Positions 1 to 8,846 are shown, counted from the first letter of the stretch. The stretch is 10,034 bases of DNA from Pleurotus djamor (GCA_029747585.1 JAPEVF010001419.1:1-10034); one strand, 5' to 3'. A program made the numbers and translations. Notes: generated by a model from the letters alone, not told the origin.

Positions 1-495
1 ATATACGGGACTGGTAGTTGCCATAGTGGAAGGGCGAGTCGTAGGAGGTGACGACGCTGGATGAAACCCATAGGCCGGAGTAGAAGACGAAGGGGTTGGG
101 CGATCACCACGAGACGAACTTTGACTCGCGCGAGAACTCGCGAACTTCATTGTCTCGACGTGTCTTTGTGACGGTGTCTGGGCTGGAAGAGGTCGCTCCT
201 CACTCAGCGCCAACGCAGCAGCCCGATCATCATGGGCAGCGCGTTCAGCGATACTCAACGCGTTGATAAGCCGCAAATCTGAGGACAGAGCCCTATCCAG
301 ACCTTGCGCAAACTGGAAATCCCGGATATTACTGAGTAAATCGCGTAAGTGGCGTTCTTGTAAGGACAAAGAGAGTTCTTCGTCGGTTTGAGGTGCGTCG
401 TGGCGATTTTTGCCTTTTCTGCGGTTTTCAATTTCGCTGATGTCGTCGAGAATGAGGTTTGCGATGAGCAGGGATGTTTCTGGATCCGCGTCCAT
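1..495 (-). CDS. Probable RING/IBR ubiquitin-ligase-like protein, N-terminal part (3' end outside window)
   Basis: The reverse strand holds 165 uninterrupted codons from an ATG at 495-493 to the window edge, so the product is cut at its C-terminus. It begins MDADPETSLLIANLILDDIS and continues with a basic RRKGK stretch at about residues 26-30. A charged helical region (about 45-110) ends in an Ala-rich ERAAHDDRAAALALSEE segment, followed by a Ser/Pro/Thr-rich linker. This order (acidic start predicting a helix, RRKGK-type patch, Ala-rich helix with a D(D/Q)RAAALAL-like motif) is what I recall from the N-termini of agaricomycete RING/IBR E3-like proteins. Their zinc-binding part comes later and would lie outside the window. 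No RING cysteines are visible, so the catalytic class is inferred. The start fits the family, although the bases just before the ATG are a weak context. No intron is needed. Confidence 0.6.
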   Translation of the reverse strand, partial: MDADPETSLLIANLILDDISEIENRRKGKNRHDAPQTDEELSLSLQERHLRDLLSNIRDFQFAQGLDRALSSDLRLINALSIAERAAHDDRAAALALSEERPLPAQTPSQRHVETMKFASSRASQSSSRGDRPTPSSSTPAYGFHPASSPPTTRPSTMATTSPVY

Positions 496-1129
496 AGAGG
501 GACGGGGGAAAAGAGGAACAAGTTCCCGTCGATGCTCCGCCTATTTATCGATGTGACCACGAGTTGGGGGTTACAAAGGGGATCCGAGCACGCGTCTTCT
601 ATTACTTCGTCCGCAGCCAGCTATCTCGCAGAACCACCTATCCTCCATGTCTCCCTCTGCTCTTTGTAGGCCCCATGATGCGGAAGAAGTTCAGAACGGT
701 ACTGCGCGATTTCAAGCATGAAGCTGCGCAAATGAGAATGACTGGGTGTCATGCTTTGCTTTACCTAGTGAGCCTAGTCGTGGATTAGGTTTGGATGAAG
801 CACAGAAGAGACGGATGTTCATCTTGCTTTACAGCGACAAGTCGCGACGTCCGAAGGCAGAGAAGTGGTGAGCGCTAAATTAGGCGCGTAGATGGACATC
901 AAACAACGTACTTTAAGCTTACACACATTGTACACACACATCGGACATACGGAGTCTCTCTTCTCTTGGACTACATGAGACTAGTGCACCAGAGCCGCCA
1001 TAGAGCCCCGGGGAGACTTTGTGAACGCTCGGATGAACCTCCCAATAATTGTCTCTACTCTCTTTCGCTCCCTGTACGCGGTACTTAGACTGAGCCAACA
1101 AAACCCTCGCTGACGCGTAGACCCAGTGG
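496..1129. other. Intergenic region between two minus-strand units
   Basis: No supported gene. It should contain the 5' flank of the minus-strand RING-like gene (just above 495) and the 3' flank of the degraded unit that stops at 1130. Short open frames occur on both strands, but none has recognisable composition, family resemblance or splice structure. A small CA/GT-rich patch near 921-941 is the only low-complexity stretch. No TATA element, RNA gene or repeat was recognised. Confidence 0.5.
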
Positions 1130-2131
1130 TCAGCCACGATGGGGATCCTCTTCGGACCAAGGAGGGTAGGTACGAGACTGGCTTTGATTTGCGCTGCCAA
1201 GAACGACGGGTAGGTCTTCAGTATGTACAGGTGCAACTGGATCCCCCGTCTCCACATCAAGATATTTTGGCGGACCACCAACATGTTCATAAGCCGGCAA
1301 GTCGTTTTCGTCGACTCGATCATTGTAATCGCTGACACCGCGCGTTCTTCTCCCAAAGGCATCCACGTCGCTCCCTCTGATCCGCCTCGACGGATGGAGA
1401 TGAGCTGTCGCCGGTCTTGAGAGGTTTGCGCGAGGACGTCCGCCCAAGGTGGTTCGCACCTGACCAAATGGGCTGTATGGTGGTGGCCGTGGCTTCCGAC
1501 GCACGAAGAACTCGGTCAATGGTCGGTTTTTATGTCTGAGATGGAGGAATCTACCAGAAACCAATGTTGTCAGACGCTTGTTGTTCAATCAAAATTTGAG
1601 TAGCCCTGAACTTGCCTGAAAGCAACGAGCGATCCTAGCACGGTGAACGATATCAACGAAACCAACCACACAAGGATAGACTAGGAAAGCGATGGGTTTA
1701 ATCAAGCTGATACGGTGAATATTTGCGCCAGTAAGGCCTACCTTAGCACCATCTTCACCCCCGTCTACCGAAGCGTCGCGCAGGTCAAGCTGCGGTGCTT
1801 TCTCTGAGATCAAGACCGATCTCATCGCGACTGTCGAGGTTTCTAAGAAGCTTCAAGAATCAATATGCATTCCATTTTATACTGTCACTGGTGGCGATTT
1901 GTGGGACTCTGTCTCGAACTTATCAGAGTACAGATATCGACTCCCAACCAATAGTAGTCCCGACGTTACTCAGCAGACTTGAAAGCTTACCAAGTTTATA
2001 TCAACTTCCGAGTCATAGAAGTAAGTTGTCGGCACCGAGGATTACCACGAGGCGCCCTCGCTGTTCCAACCATCTGATGGATGTACTGGTTCAACTGGAT
2101 GTTCAATTGCATAGAATAAAGTACCGACCAT
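1130..2131 (-). pseudogene. Degenerate paralog of the right-edge PPxY-tail protein
   Basis: Reading the reverse strand in one constant frame gives protein-like sequence from about 2131 to a final stop at 1130. It is broken by in-frame stops at 2044-2042 (TAA), 1972-1970 (TGA), 1879-1877 (TAA), 1855-1853 (TGA) and 1591-1589 (TGA). Two stretches look membrane-like: GLLLVGSRYLYSDKF near 1960-1916, and KPIAFLVYPCVVGFVDIV near 1700-1645. The C-terminal 153 codons (1588-1130) match the right-edge gene: NRPLTEFF, then DVDAFGRRT, then LPAYEHVGGPPKY. The copy also has an additional PPPY. I tried GT-AG and GC-AG introns to remove the stops. One plausible GC-AG intron (1618-1554, with CTGAC) shifts the frame into a stop, and the TGA at 1972-1970 could not be removed. 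I therefore call it a pseudogene, though a gene with unusual introns is not excluded. The 5' limit is uncertain. Confidence 0.5.
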
Positions 2132-2490
2132 CTTAAAATTGGCTGCGATTTTTGGACAAGACTTTGAAGTGACTTTTCGCGTTTTGCGGCAGGGTCGATG
2201 ACCGTGGGAAAGTCCTTTTGCAGATATTGACAGGATGCACCTGGTCCGTGCGCATTGTGCCTCTTGAATTGGTACTCATTGCACGTTTGACGTCGACGTC
2301 GTTGGCTCCGGTGAGCTCGTTGGTTATCTCTCTTTTTATGTGTCTGAATCCCCAGCCTCGACGCCAGCACCCATGCTGAGGTATGACGGCTCTATCCTTG
2401 TCGCGTTCTCCAGTCAGCGTGCACAACGGCATTGGCATCCACGGTCGACAACTTCATAATTTCAATTCAATCAGTACAACGTCCCCGACA
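2132..2490. promoter_or_regulatory. Divergent intergenic region upstream of CNOT11
   Basis: This stretch lies between the 5' side of the degraded minus-strand unit and the CNOT11 start. It should hold the CNOT11 promoter and 5' UTR. Short open frames on the minus strand (2133-2438, 1996-2370) show no family resemblance. An in-frame upstream ATG at 2383 would add 36 residues to CNOT11, but they look unlike the family. No convincing TATA box is visible near the expected start site. Confidence 0.4.
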
Positions 2491-4057
2491 ATGACCAGCT
2501 CGGCCGACACGACACGAGCGTCGGTAGCACACCTTATGAGACGGACGTTGTCTTTACCTTGTTCCAACGCTGCGCAGGCTTTTTCGCAGCTCGTTCAGCC
2601 TACGATGCGGTTCCAAGTTGCCTTAGATGCGCTTTTACCCATTCTTGAATCATCGACGACCTCGCAGCATCCGAATGATGCCCGGATCAGCGAGCTGCCT
2701 CAACGTATCTTAGCTTCCTATATTCTTTACTACCTCTATGCGCCTTATCCGATTTCAATCAACCCGTTCAAGACATCTCTTTTTGATACGTTTGTCAAAG
2801 AGAGGCATATTGCATTGGCCGGGTCGTCTGTGGTGGGGTCGAACGAACAGTTGGTTTGGGTGTTGTGGAAGATCCTGAAGGGTGATGGCAATGACGTACG
2901 TGGCTGGTTGTCTGCAATGAGAATCCATTCACTAAACATCCTCCATGACAGATCGCGCCGTATTCCCCAAGCACCCTTGCACGCTCACCTTTGCCCCCAA
3001 AATTGCAAGTGGCGAACTTGATGTTGTCGGAGGATGACCTTGCAGATGAGGCAATACCACTTCACCTTGGAAACGGAAATATGTACGTCGCTCGGATATT
3101 TGTGTCCTTGACATAGCTTACCTTGGCTCTCTAGACCCACATCCAAAACTGTAACACCTCATGTATCGGGCGAAACTGACTCGAGGAAAGAAGAAATTGC
3201 ACGAGCAATGTCACTGCTTCTCGCGGGAAAACAGCGAGTCCTTACGCTTGCTGAACAAAAGGTAGGCATTCTTCTGTTAGGGTTGACACCTTTAGCTCAC
3301 TTTTAGGTAGTTTCTCAACCCATTGTTACCTGCCTTGACCTTGCCTCCTACTGATACGTTAACGTCTACGCCTTCTAATTCCACGAATGGTCGAAACATC
3401 CTTCTGACCTCCTCTGACCTCGCTCCCATCGTGGCCCATAACCCTACCCTGGCTTACTCACTCATCGTCGCTTTGCTCTCGAATCCCCCTCCAACACGGG
3501 TTTCCGTTGCCGAGGCTAGCACGCCAACGACAGACCACGACCTCAGTCCTACTCGGTTCCTTGATGTTTTGCTGTCCTTGCCGCCGTCGTTCCCCTCGTT
3601 CGATCTCATTGGACGCTTGGTTCGGGATACTACACTTATTCCCGTTCCTAACGCTGGTCCGAATGATGAACAAGCGCCAAAAACTACGGTCGCAGATCTG
3701 GTGCGCACGGAGTACCTGGGGCCGTTCATCCACTCGTGCATCGAACAACTGGATCTCATCGAACGGGAGGAGAAAGAAGGGATGTCTAGTGAAGACAAGT
3801 GGGCCACGGGCGTTCGTTACGTATGTCCCCGTTGGCTCCCTTCTTGTGTCATGCCTTGTAAATTGATCATGCCTCTCCAGCTTTGCCGATTCTTCCAGTC
3901 GCTCATCAAGCTTGCGATTGTCGATCCGGCTTCTGACGCTGATTCCGCTGAGATGGCGCATTTCAGCTTGAGGAACGCCCGTTTAGAAGAAGCTATGAGT
4001 TTGTATCGGGTGTTTGCTATGGCGAATTCGGATAAAACTGATATGCCCGCTTTTTGA
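2491..4057 (+). CDS. CNOT11: CCR4-NOT transcription complex subunit 11 (CNOT11), five exons
   Basis: CNOT11 is a scaffold subunit of the CCR4-NOT deadenylase, which shortens mRNA poly(A) tails; in the known animal complex it bridges NOT1 and the NOT10 module. Exons are 2491-2895, 2952-3082, 3135-3261, 3311-3820 and 3881-4057, giving 449 aa. All four introns (49-60 nt) begin with GTA and end with AG, and their phases agree. The family's N-terminal region is visible in QRILASYILYYLYAPYPISI and the following NPFKTSLFDTF (about residues 71-101). FLNPLLPALTLPP opens exon 4 (residue 222) and leads into the C-terminal CNOT11 (DUF2363) domain. That domain includes DLAPIVAHNP, PPSFPSFDLIGRLV and, after the last intron, LCRFFQSLIKLAIVDP. 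Length is close to the animal proteins. I chose the ATG at 2491 because it has A at -3 and the family-like sequence starts there; the in-frame ATG at 2383 is the alternative. The acceptor at 3310 rather than 3306 restores FLNPLLP. Confidence 0.9.
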
Positions 4058-4481
4058 TTCTTGACCTTTTTGTTGTCGTCTCCCTACTGCGCGTATAGTA
4101 TCCATTCTTATGATTTGTTCCTTTTCCCTGAAGNTTTTTTATGTGGTGTTCGACATACGCTTATGTTTAGGTTCTCTCTCTCCCCCATTGCACACTATGC
4201 GGCTTCCCGTCTTTACCTTGTCCTTGTTGAACGTTGACAACGTTGAGGTTTTATGTATGGCCTTCTACTCTCCACACTCACTACTGTATCACGACATCAA
4301 CCACTGTTTTGTTCTTCAATGAGGCGTAACCACCACTCGTCTCCTAAACCTTGGAAACAAGCTTGGGAAGCTCGATGTCTGTCCTCAGTAGACCGAGCTC
4401 TTGGAAAATTTGGCGGCAACCCCACTCCACGGCCTACCACAACCTTCAGTTGATCAGTGGCGCCCACACAACCATAGTACC
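4058..4481. other. CNOT11 3' flank and 5' flank of MYND gene A
   Basis: No gene supported. The left part is T-rich, as expected for a fungal 3' UTR, and contains one undetermined base at 4134 next to a T run. The right part is the promoter and 5' UTR of the first MYND gene. Open frames here (4110-4322, 4253-4453) have no recognisable protein features. Only the last ~45 bases before the ATG show similarity to the corresponding position before MYND gene B. Confidence 0.5.
4437..4453 (+). promoter_or_regulatory. 17-base element conserved upstream of both MYND genes (copy A)
   Basis: The sequence CCACAACCTTCAGTTGA lies 28 bases before the ATG of MYND gene A and is identical to 6818-6834, which lies 27 bases before the ATG of gene B. 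The bases between it and each ATG have diverged. It could be a transcription start or 5' UTR element kept under selection, or simply well-preserved duplicated sequence. Confidence 0.4.
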
Positions 4482-6475
4482 ATGAATTTACGAGCACCGA
4501 GCGAGTCTCTAAAGGTTGTCTTTTACTTTTCAACCTCTATTGTCAATCATTACTGACCCAGTTTTTACCGCTACTAGTCAGTCGCACTCGAAGCGGCTTC
4601 AGGGTCGTTGCAAGGTATTCAAAAACTTGAAAGATATTTAGCTTCCCATACGATGGAACGATCGACGCTCGTACCAGCTGCGCAGGCGGCTCTTGCAGGC
4701 CTATCTATCACCAACAGCCCTACGTCTTCGTCTCTTAAGGACAGCATTGACCACGCCAATCTTTCACTCAGCTGCCTAACTCACCTCATCCAATTTGATG
4801 GCCCCGTTGAAGATACATTAATGCCCTTGCTTCTCGAGCAGCAAGAACTAATATTCTCGTGGATATCGTTTCTACTTCTCCTGCAAAACGACTTGCTAGA
4901 TACTACGCAGGCTCTAGCAGGCTTGTCCTTCCTATCCATCACGTCTGCTATCTTCGGGTATTTTGCACAACATCTAGCAATGGACTCGTCGGAGTCGATC
5001 AACGTGCACACCTCCAATGTCACCGTGGAATTGTGGCACAGACTCCAGGCCACTCCAATTGCAGGAACTGAGTTGTTAACCCTCGTTGAGGCTATCAACA
5101 ACCTCGTCGGATACTCACTTCGGCTTGCGTTGGGGGAAACACCTATCGGCGACTTTGTGGAGAAGTTCGGTGGAGTCTCACGCATCCCAGCCCTTTATGC
5201 TGCGTCCCTCGATAAATACCTCCAGAACATTTCACCCAACCCTACCTCTGAACTTGATTGCCTATTCCTCGTTTTCACATTACAAAACACATCCACCCTC
5301 ATATACCTTCTCCGTGACGACCTCCTTCCTTACTCCATCCTTTCCGAAGACACCATACATCAAGTCAATCAAAGCATCAAGTATCTCTGTAAACATCACT
5401 CTCAAATTGATCCATCTGTCATGGAACGATTCGAGGACACAACGGCCTCGTACTTCCGGTTCATCTTCGAGTGCCCGACAACATCTAGCTATTACCCCAT
5501 CTTGGACATGCTGCAACTTGGTATTGCCGATCACTTTCGCGCTATCGAATATAGGATTTCTGTGATTGAAAAGCTCAGTCAACTGCTGGGTTTCTACGCC
5601 AAATTCCCGGCTGCGTTGCCTCTCATAGAACGGTTCGTTCGGCTTCCCGCCAACTCGCGTGCTGCGGCGACGTGGGCTGAAGTGGATATTTTGTTGAGCG
5701 CTCATATATCCATCTGGCACAATGCCCGATGCGACGCCAAACAGTATACGGGATGTACCATTGTGAGTTCCTGTACTTGAACCCCCTTNCCCCCCGANGC
5801 CATCCCCACCATCTCCTCATTTGTATTTCAAGTGTCATAAGTCGACATCAAAACAATGTCCAATGAAAGTCTGCTCTGCATGCGGTATCTCAATGTACTG
5901 CTCTACACAGTGTCAACGCAACGACTGGGAAGATAGACATAGATGGCTATGTGAAATTTTTCGACTATGTGGTAGTAAGTCCCCGGCTACTTACTCCCTA
6001 GGCCAATTAATCCCACCGATGTGCGGATGTAATCTGATCCTCCTTAATAGCTGGCAACCCACTCATCCGAACGAACAACATGAATTGCCTATTTTATCTC
6101 TCTGAGCTGGAGAAGGATCGCGACCTTCAACGCCGTGCAGCCAAATACGCCTTGAGTGCTGGTACCTTCCCCGTCCCTGCTACGGAAATCCCACTCTTGC
6201 ACTATTTCTTCGACTTGCAACCGGATGATCAAAACACGCTCAAACGATTCCGAGATTTTCCTGAACTATTCGAGAAGGAGAAGATACGCCAAGTGGTCGT
6301 CCCTCGAATCAAAGATTTTATACACATGAAAGCGATCCCGGAGTATTTGACTGTCCTCTCGCTTCATGTCAATGAAGGTGTCTTGCCGATTCTGAGCCCC
6401 TCAATCGGACTCATCATTGGAGACCTAGCAACTATCAAGGAGAGAGATGTACAGAGTCAGACAAGTGATAGGTGA
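4482..6475 (+). CDS. MYND-type zinc-finger protein, tandem copy A (four exons, 594 aa)
   Basis: Exons are 4482-4514, 4578-5762, 5833-5974 and 6051-6475; phases agree and all introns are GT..AG. Exon 1 encodes only 11 residues. It is supported because gene B has an identical-length exon 1 and the 19 bases across the donor are the same in both. The first intron has CTGAC before its acceptor. Residues 12-403 form a largely helical, Leu-rich region that I do not recognise, including FVEKFGGVSRIP at 204-215 and CPTTSSYYPI from about 310. A full MYND finger follows with ligands C404, C407, C420, C423, C429, C433, H442 and C446. The C-terminal ~140 residues contain FPVPATEIPLL, KIRQVVVPRIKDFI and a hydrophobic GLIIGDL near the end. 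MYND fingers usually bind Pro-rich peptides. No SET motifs or transmembrane segments are evident, so this is not an obvious methyltransferase. The role is unknown. Confidence 0.85.
5754..5952 (+). other. MYND zinc finger of copy A, split by an intron
   Basis: The first zinc-ligand Cys is encoded at 5754-5756, at the end of exon 2. The other seven ligands are in exon 3 (5833-5952). Spacing after splicing is C-x2-C-x12-C-x2-C-x5-C-x3-C-x8-H-x3-C, with the typical YC and CQ..DW residues. The intron at 5763-5832 contains two undetermined bases (5789 and 5798) in a C-rich run. Confidence 0.85.
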
Positions 6476-6524
6476 TTCCTAGCTAGCTTCTACTATGTCA
6501 TACACCTCCCATGTTCTTTATCAG
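6472..6524 (+). other. Possible last intron at the 3' end of MYND gene A
   Basis: A GTGATT donor overlaps the TGA stop at 6473-6475, and a TTTATCAG acceptor ends at 6524. The matching place in gene B has a better GTGAGT donor (8850) and a TGTGTCAG acceptor (8899). If spliced in A, the stop would be removed and the frame would end at a TGA at 6532-6534, replacing the final Arg by Ser-Ala-Arg. Confidence 0.4.
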
Positions 6525-6730
6525 TGCACGCTGAACGTCGCTGTCCGCCATTGTCACCAAAGGCCAACCCGAGGGTCTCAACTTACACATCTGAACACCA
6601 ATTGTCGAGAATCATAGCCAATATGACCAATCTACTTCCATATAGTCTATGAGTGAAAGGGAATGACCACCATTTTGTCCCTCTCAAGTCCCTCGTCGTG
6701 CTGTGCGCTACCCCCTGGAGGAATTGCTGA

Positions 6731-6740
6731 GGGGCGCCCC
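6731..6740. promoter_or_regulatory. Perfect 10-base GC palindrome before a TATA-like box
   Basis: GGGGCGCCCC equals its own reverse complement and sits three bases before a TATA-like element, about 120 bases before the ATG of gene B. It could be a dimeric factor site. I saw no equivalent upstream of gene A. Confidence 0.3.
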
Positions 6741-6743
6741 TGA

Positions 6744-6753
6744 TATAAAAAAA
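6744..6753 (+). promoter_or_regulatory. TATA-like element of MYND gene B
   Basis: TATAAAAAAA lies 108 bases before the ATG at 6862. That distance suits a TATA box with a 5' UTR of roughly 70-80 bases. No equally good element was seen before gene A. Confidence 0.4.
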
Positions 6754-6817
6754 ACCGACCCTGAATTTGTCGGTAACCAAACTTGGAGGTGACGTTACGT
6801 TGGACGTTTGTGAACTC

Positions 6818-6834
6818 CCACAACCTTCAGTTGA
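6818..6834 (+). promoter_or_regulatory. 17-base element conserved upstream of both MYND genes (copy B)
   Basis: Identical to 4437-4453 and at almost the same distance from the start codon (27 against 28 bases). It lies about 65 bases after the TATA-like element, consistent with a place in or near the 5' UTR. Confidence 0.4.
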
Positions 6835-6861
6835 CCGTTCAAACGTTCACGCCCGGATAAC

Positions 6862-8846
6862 ATGGCCTTCCAAGCCCTAAGGGAGCCCCTAAAGGTTGTC
6901 TTTTACTCTCTCGATATAATGGTCAATTATTCTGACGCAATTTTCACCACTGCCAGTCGATCGCCCGTTATGCTGCCTCAGGATCGTTGCAAGGTATTGA
7001 TGGGCTTGAAAGATACCTTTGCTCCCGCAGTACGCCGCTAGAGCGACCAGCGCTCGTACCAGTGGCACAGGCAGCTCTTGCTAGCCTACCTTCCAGAAAC
7101 ATGATGTCTATATCTCACCAGGACACCATTGACCACGTCAATCTTTCCCTCAGTTGCCTAGCTCACCTGATCCAATATGACGGCCCCAAGGAGGATACGT
7201 TAATGCCTACCCTTCTTGAGGAACAAGAACAAATATTCTCGTGGATATCTCTGTTACTTCCTCTGCAGACGGACTCCCTAGATTCTACCCGCTGGGCTCG
7301 AGGCTTGTCCTTGCTATCCATCCTCTCCAGTGTCTTCAGGTATCTTTCAGACCATCTAGGAGCAGAGACATTAATCAATGTGCACACCTCCAATGCCATC
7401 GCGGAGGTCTGGCACAGACTCCAGGCCCCTTCAATTGTAGGATGGGAGTTGCTGAACCTTGTTGAGGCTATCAATACCCTCGTCGGGCACTCACTTCGGC
7501 TTGCTTTGGGAAAAACGCCGAACGGCGAATTTGTTGAGAAATTCGGCGGGGTTTCACGCATCCCTGTCCTCCTCGCTGCGTCCCTCGCTCAATATCTCCA
7601 AAACCTTTCGCCCAACCCCCTCTCTGAATACGATCGCCTGCTCCTCGTTCTCGTATCACAAAACACATCCACCCTTATATCCCTGTTCTGTGACAAGCTT
7701 CTTCCTTACTCCATCCTTTCTGGAGACACCGTACATCAAATCAACATAAGCATGAAGTATCTTTTTAAATATTATCCTCAACTCGATCCATCTCTCATGG
7801 GGCCGAAGTTTGAGGGCACTCGAGCCTCGTACTTCGGGTTCATCTTCAGATGTCCGACAACATCTAGTTATTACCCCATCGTAGACATGCTGCAACTTGG
7901 TATTGTCAATTACTTTCGCACTATTGAAACCAGGACTATCGTGATCGAGCAGTTCGGTCAACTACTGGGGTTTTACGTCAAATTCCCAGCTATAGTGCCT
8001 TTCATGGAACGTTTCGTTAGTCTTCCCTCCCATCCGCGCGCTATTGCAGCTTGGGCTTCAACGGATGCTTCGATGTGGCCTTATATCAGAGCCTGGAACG
8101 AATCCCGAGCCGATGCAAAACAATATGCAGGATGTACCATTGTGAGTTCCTAAACTTGATCCTTCCGCACTGGAGAAGCCATCTCCTAATGTGCTTGCTC
8201 GCTTGTGGTACAAGTGCCATACACCCGTCTCGAAGCAATGTCCCATGAAAGTCTGCCTTGCCTGCGGTATATCAAGGTACTGCTCTCCGCAGTGTCAACG
8301 CACCGACTGGAACTTTGGACATCGATGGATATGTGAAATTTTTCGGCTATGTGGAAGTGAGTCCCCCCCTTACCGATCCCACCACAATGTAATCCGTAAG
8401 TCTGACTATGCCTTTGTCTTTCAGCTGACAACCCACTGATTCGAACGAACAACCCGAGTTGTCTGTTCTACCTCTCTAAGCTGGAGGTGGGGCGCGGTCT
8501 CCGACGTAGTGCAGACAAATATGCCTCAACGGCTGGTCAATTCCCCGTCCCTGCGGCCGAAATCCCACTCTTGAGCGACTCTTTTGACCAGCAACGGGAT
8601 GGTGCTGATATCAAGTTCAAACGATTTCAAGATTTTCCTGATTTATTCGACAATGAGAAGATACGTCAAGTGGTCGTACCTCGAATCAAAGACTTTATCA
8701 GGATGAAAATGATCCCGGAGTACTTGACCGTCCTTTCGATCAACATCAATAGGGAGGGCATACATATTCTCAGCCCCACGATCGGACTCATTATTGGTGA
8801 TCTACCAACTATCAAGCAGAGAGTGGCGCAAAGTCAGACACAATGA
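6862..8846 (+). CDS. MYND-type zinc-finger protein, tandem copy B (four exons, 593 aa)
   Basis: Exons are 6862-6894, 6957-8141, 8215-8356 and 8425-8846. Exons 1-3 have the same lengths as in gene A and the introns sit at the same codons and phases, so the two are tandem duplicates. The exon 3 peptides share 36 of 47 residues by direct count. The N-terminal region shows the same blocks as A (VHTSN, SLRLALG, FVEKFGGVSRIP, CPTTSSYYPI), and all eight MYND ligands fall at the same residue numbers (C404 to C446). The C-terminal region again has FPVPA.EIPLL, KIRQVVVPRIKDFI and GLIIGDL. The frame ends QSQTQ at a TGA at 8844-8846; one extra base relative to A just before this point changes the C-terminus. 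Both copies keep full-length open frames, so both are probably functional. The biochemical role is unknown. Confidence 0.85.
8133..8334 (+). other. MYND zinc finger of copy B, split by an intron
   Basis: As in copy A, the first ligand Cys (8133-8135) is in exon 2 and the remaining seven ligands are in exon 3 (8215-8334). Spacing is identical to copy A. The changes lie between the ligands, for example an Arg in place of Met just before the YC pair. Confidence 0.85.

Larger units (their letters stand above)
6476..6861. other. Spacer between the two MYND genes
   Basis: No gene is supported. The first ~110 bases resemble the sequence after gene B (possible intron, then TGCACGCTGAACGTC against TGTACGCTGGATGTC), so the duplication includes part of the 3' flank. 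The remainder carries the promoter of gene B. Confidence 0.5.

Noticed and set aside
921..941. CA/GT-rich patch as a microsatellite
   Set aside because: Too short and imperfect to call a repeat.
919..1467. 182-codon minus-strand open frame
   Set aside because: It overlaps in another frame the stretch whose translation matches the right-edge gene, and its own protein has no recognisable features.
2383..2490. Upstream in-frame ATG adding 36 residues to CNOT11
   Set aside because: Weaker start context than 2491, and the extra residues do not resemble the family N-terminus; kept only as an alternative.
3307..3310. Alternative acceptor at 3306 for the third CNOT11 intron
   Set aside because: Using it shifts the frame away from FLNPLLPALTLPP; the acceptor four bases later keeps the family sequence.
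3458..3961. 167-codon minus-strand open frame opposite CNOT11
   Set aside because: It is antisense to exons 4 and 5 of a confidently identified gene and reads through the intron; the composition is Arg-rich, as expected of a shadow frame.
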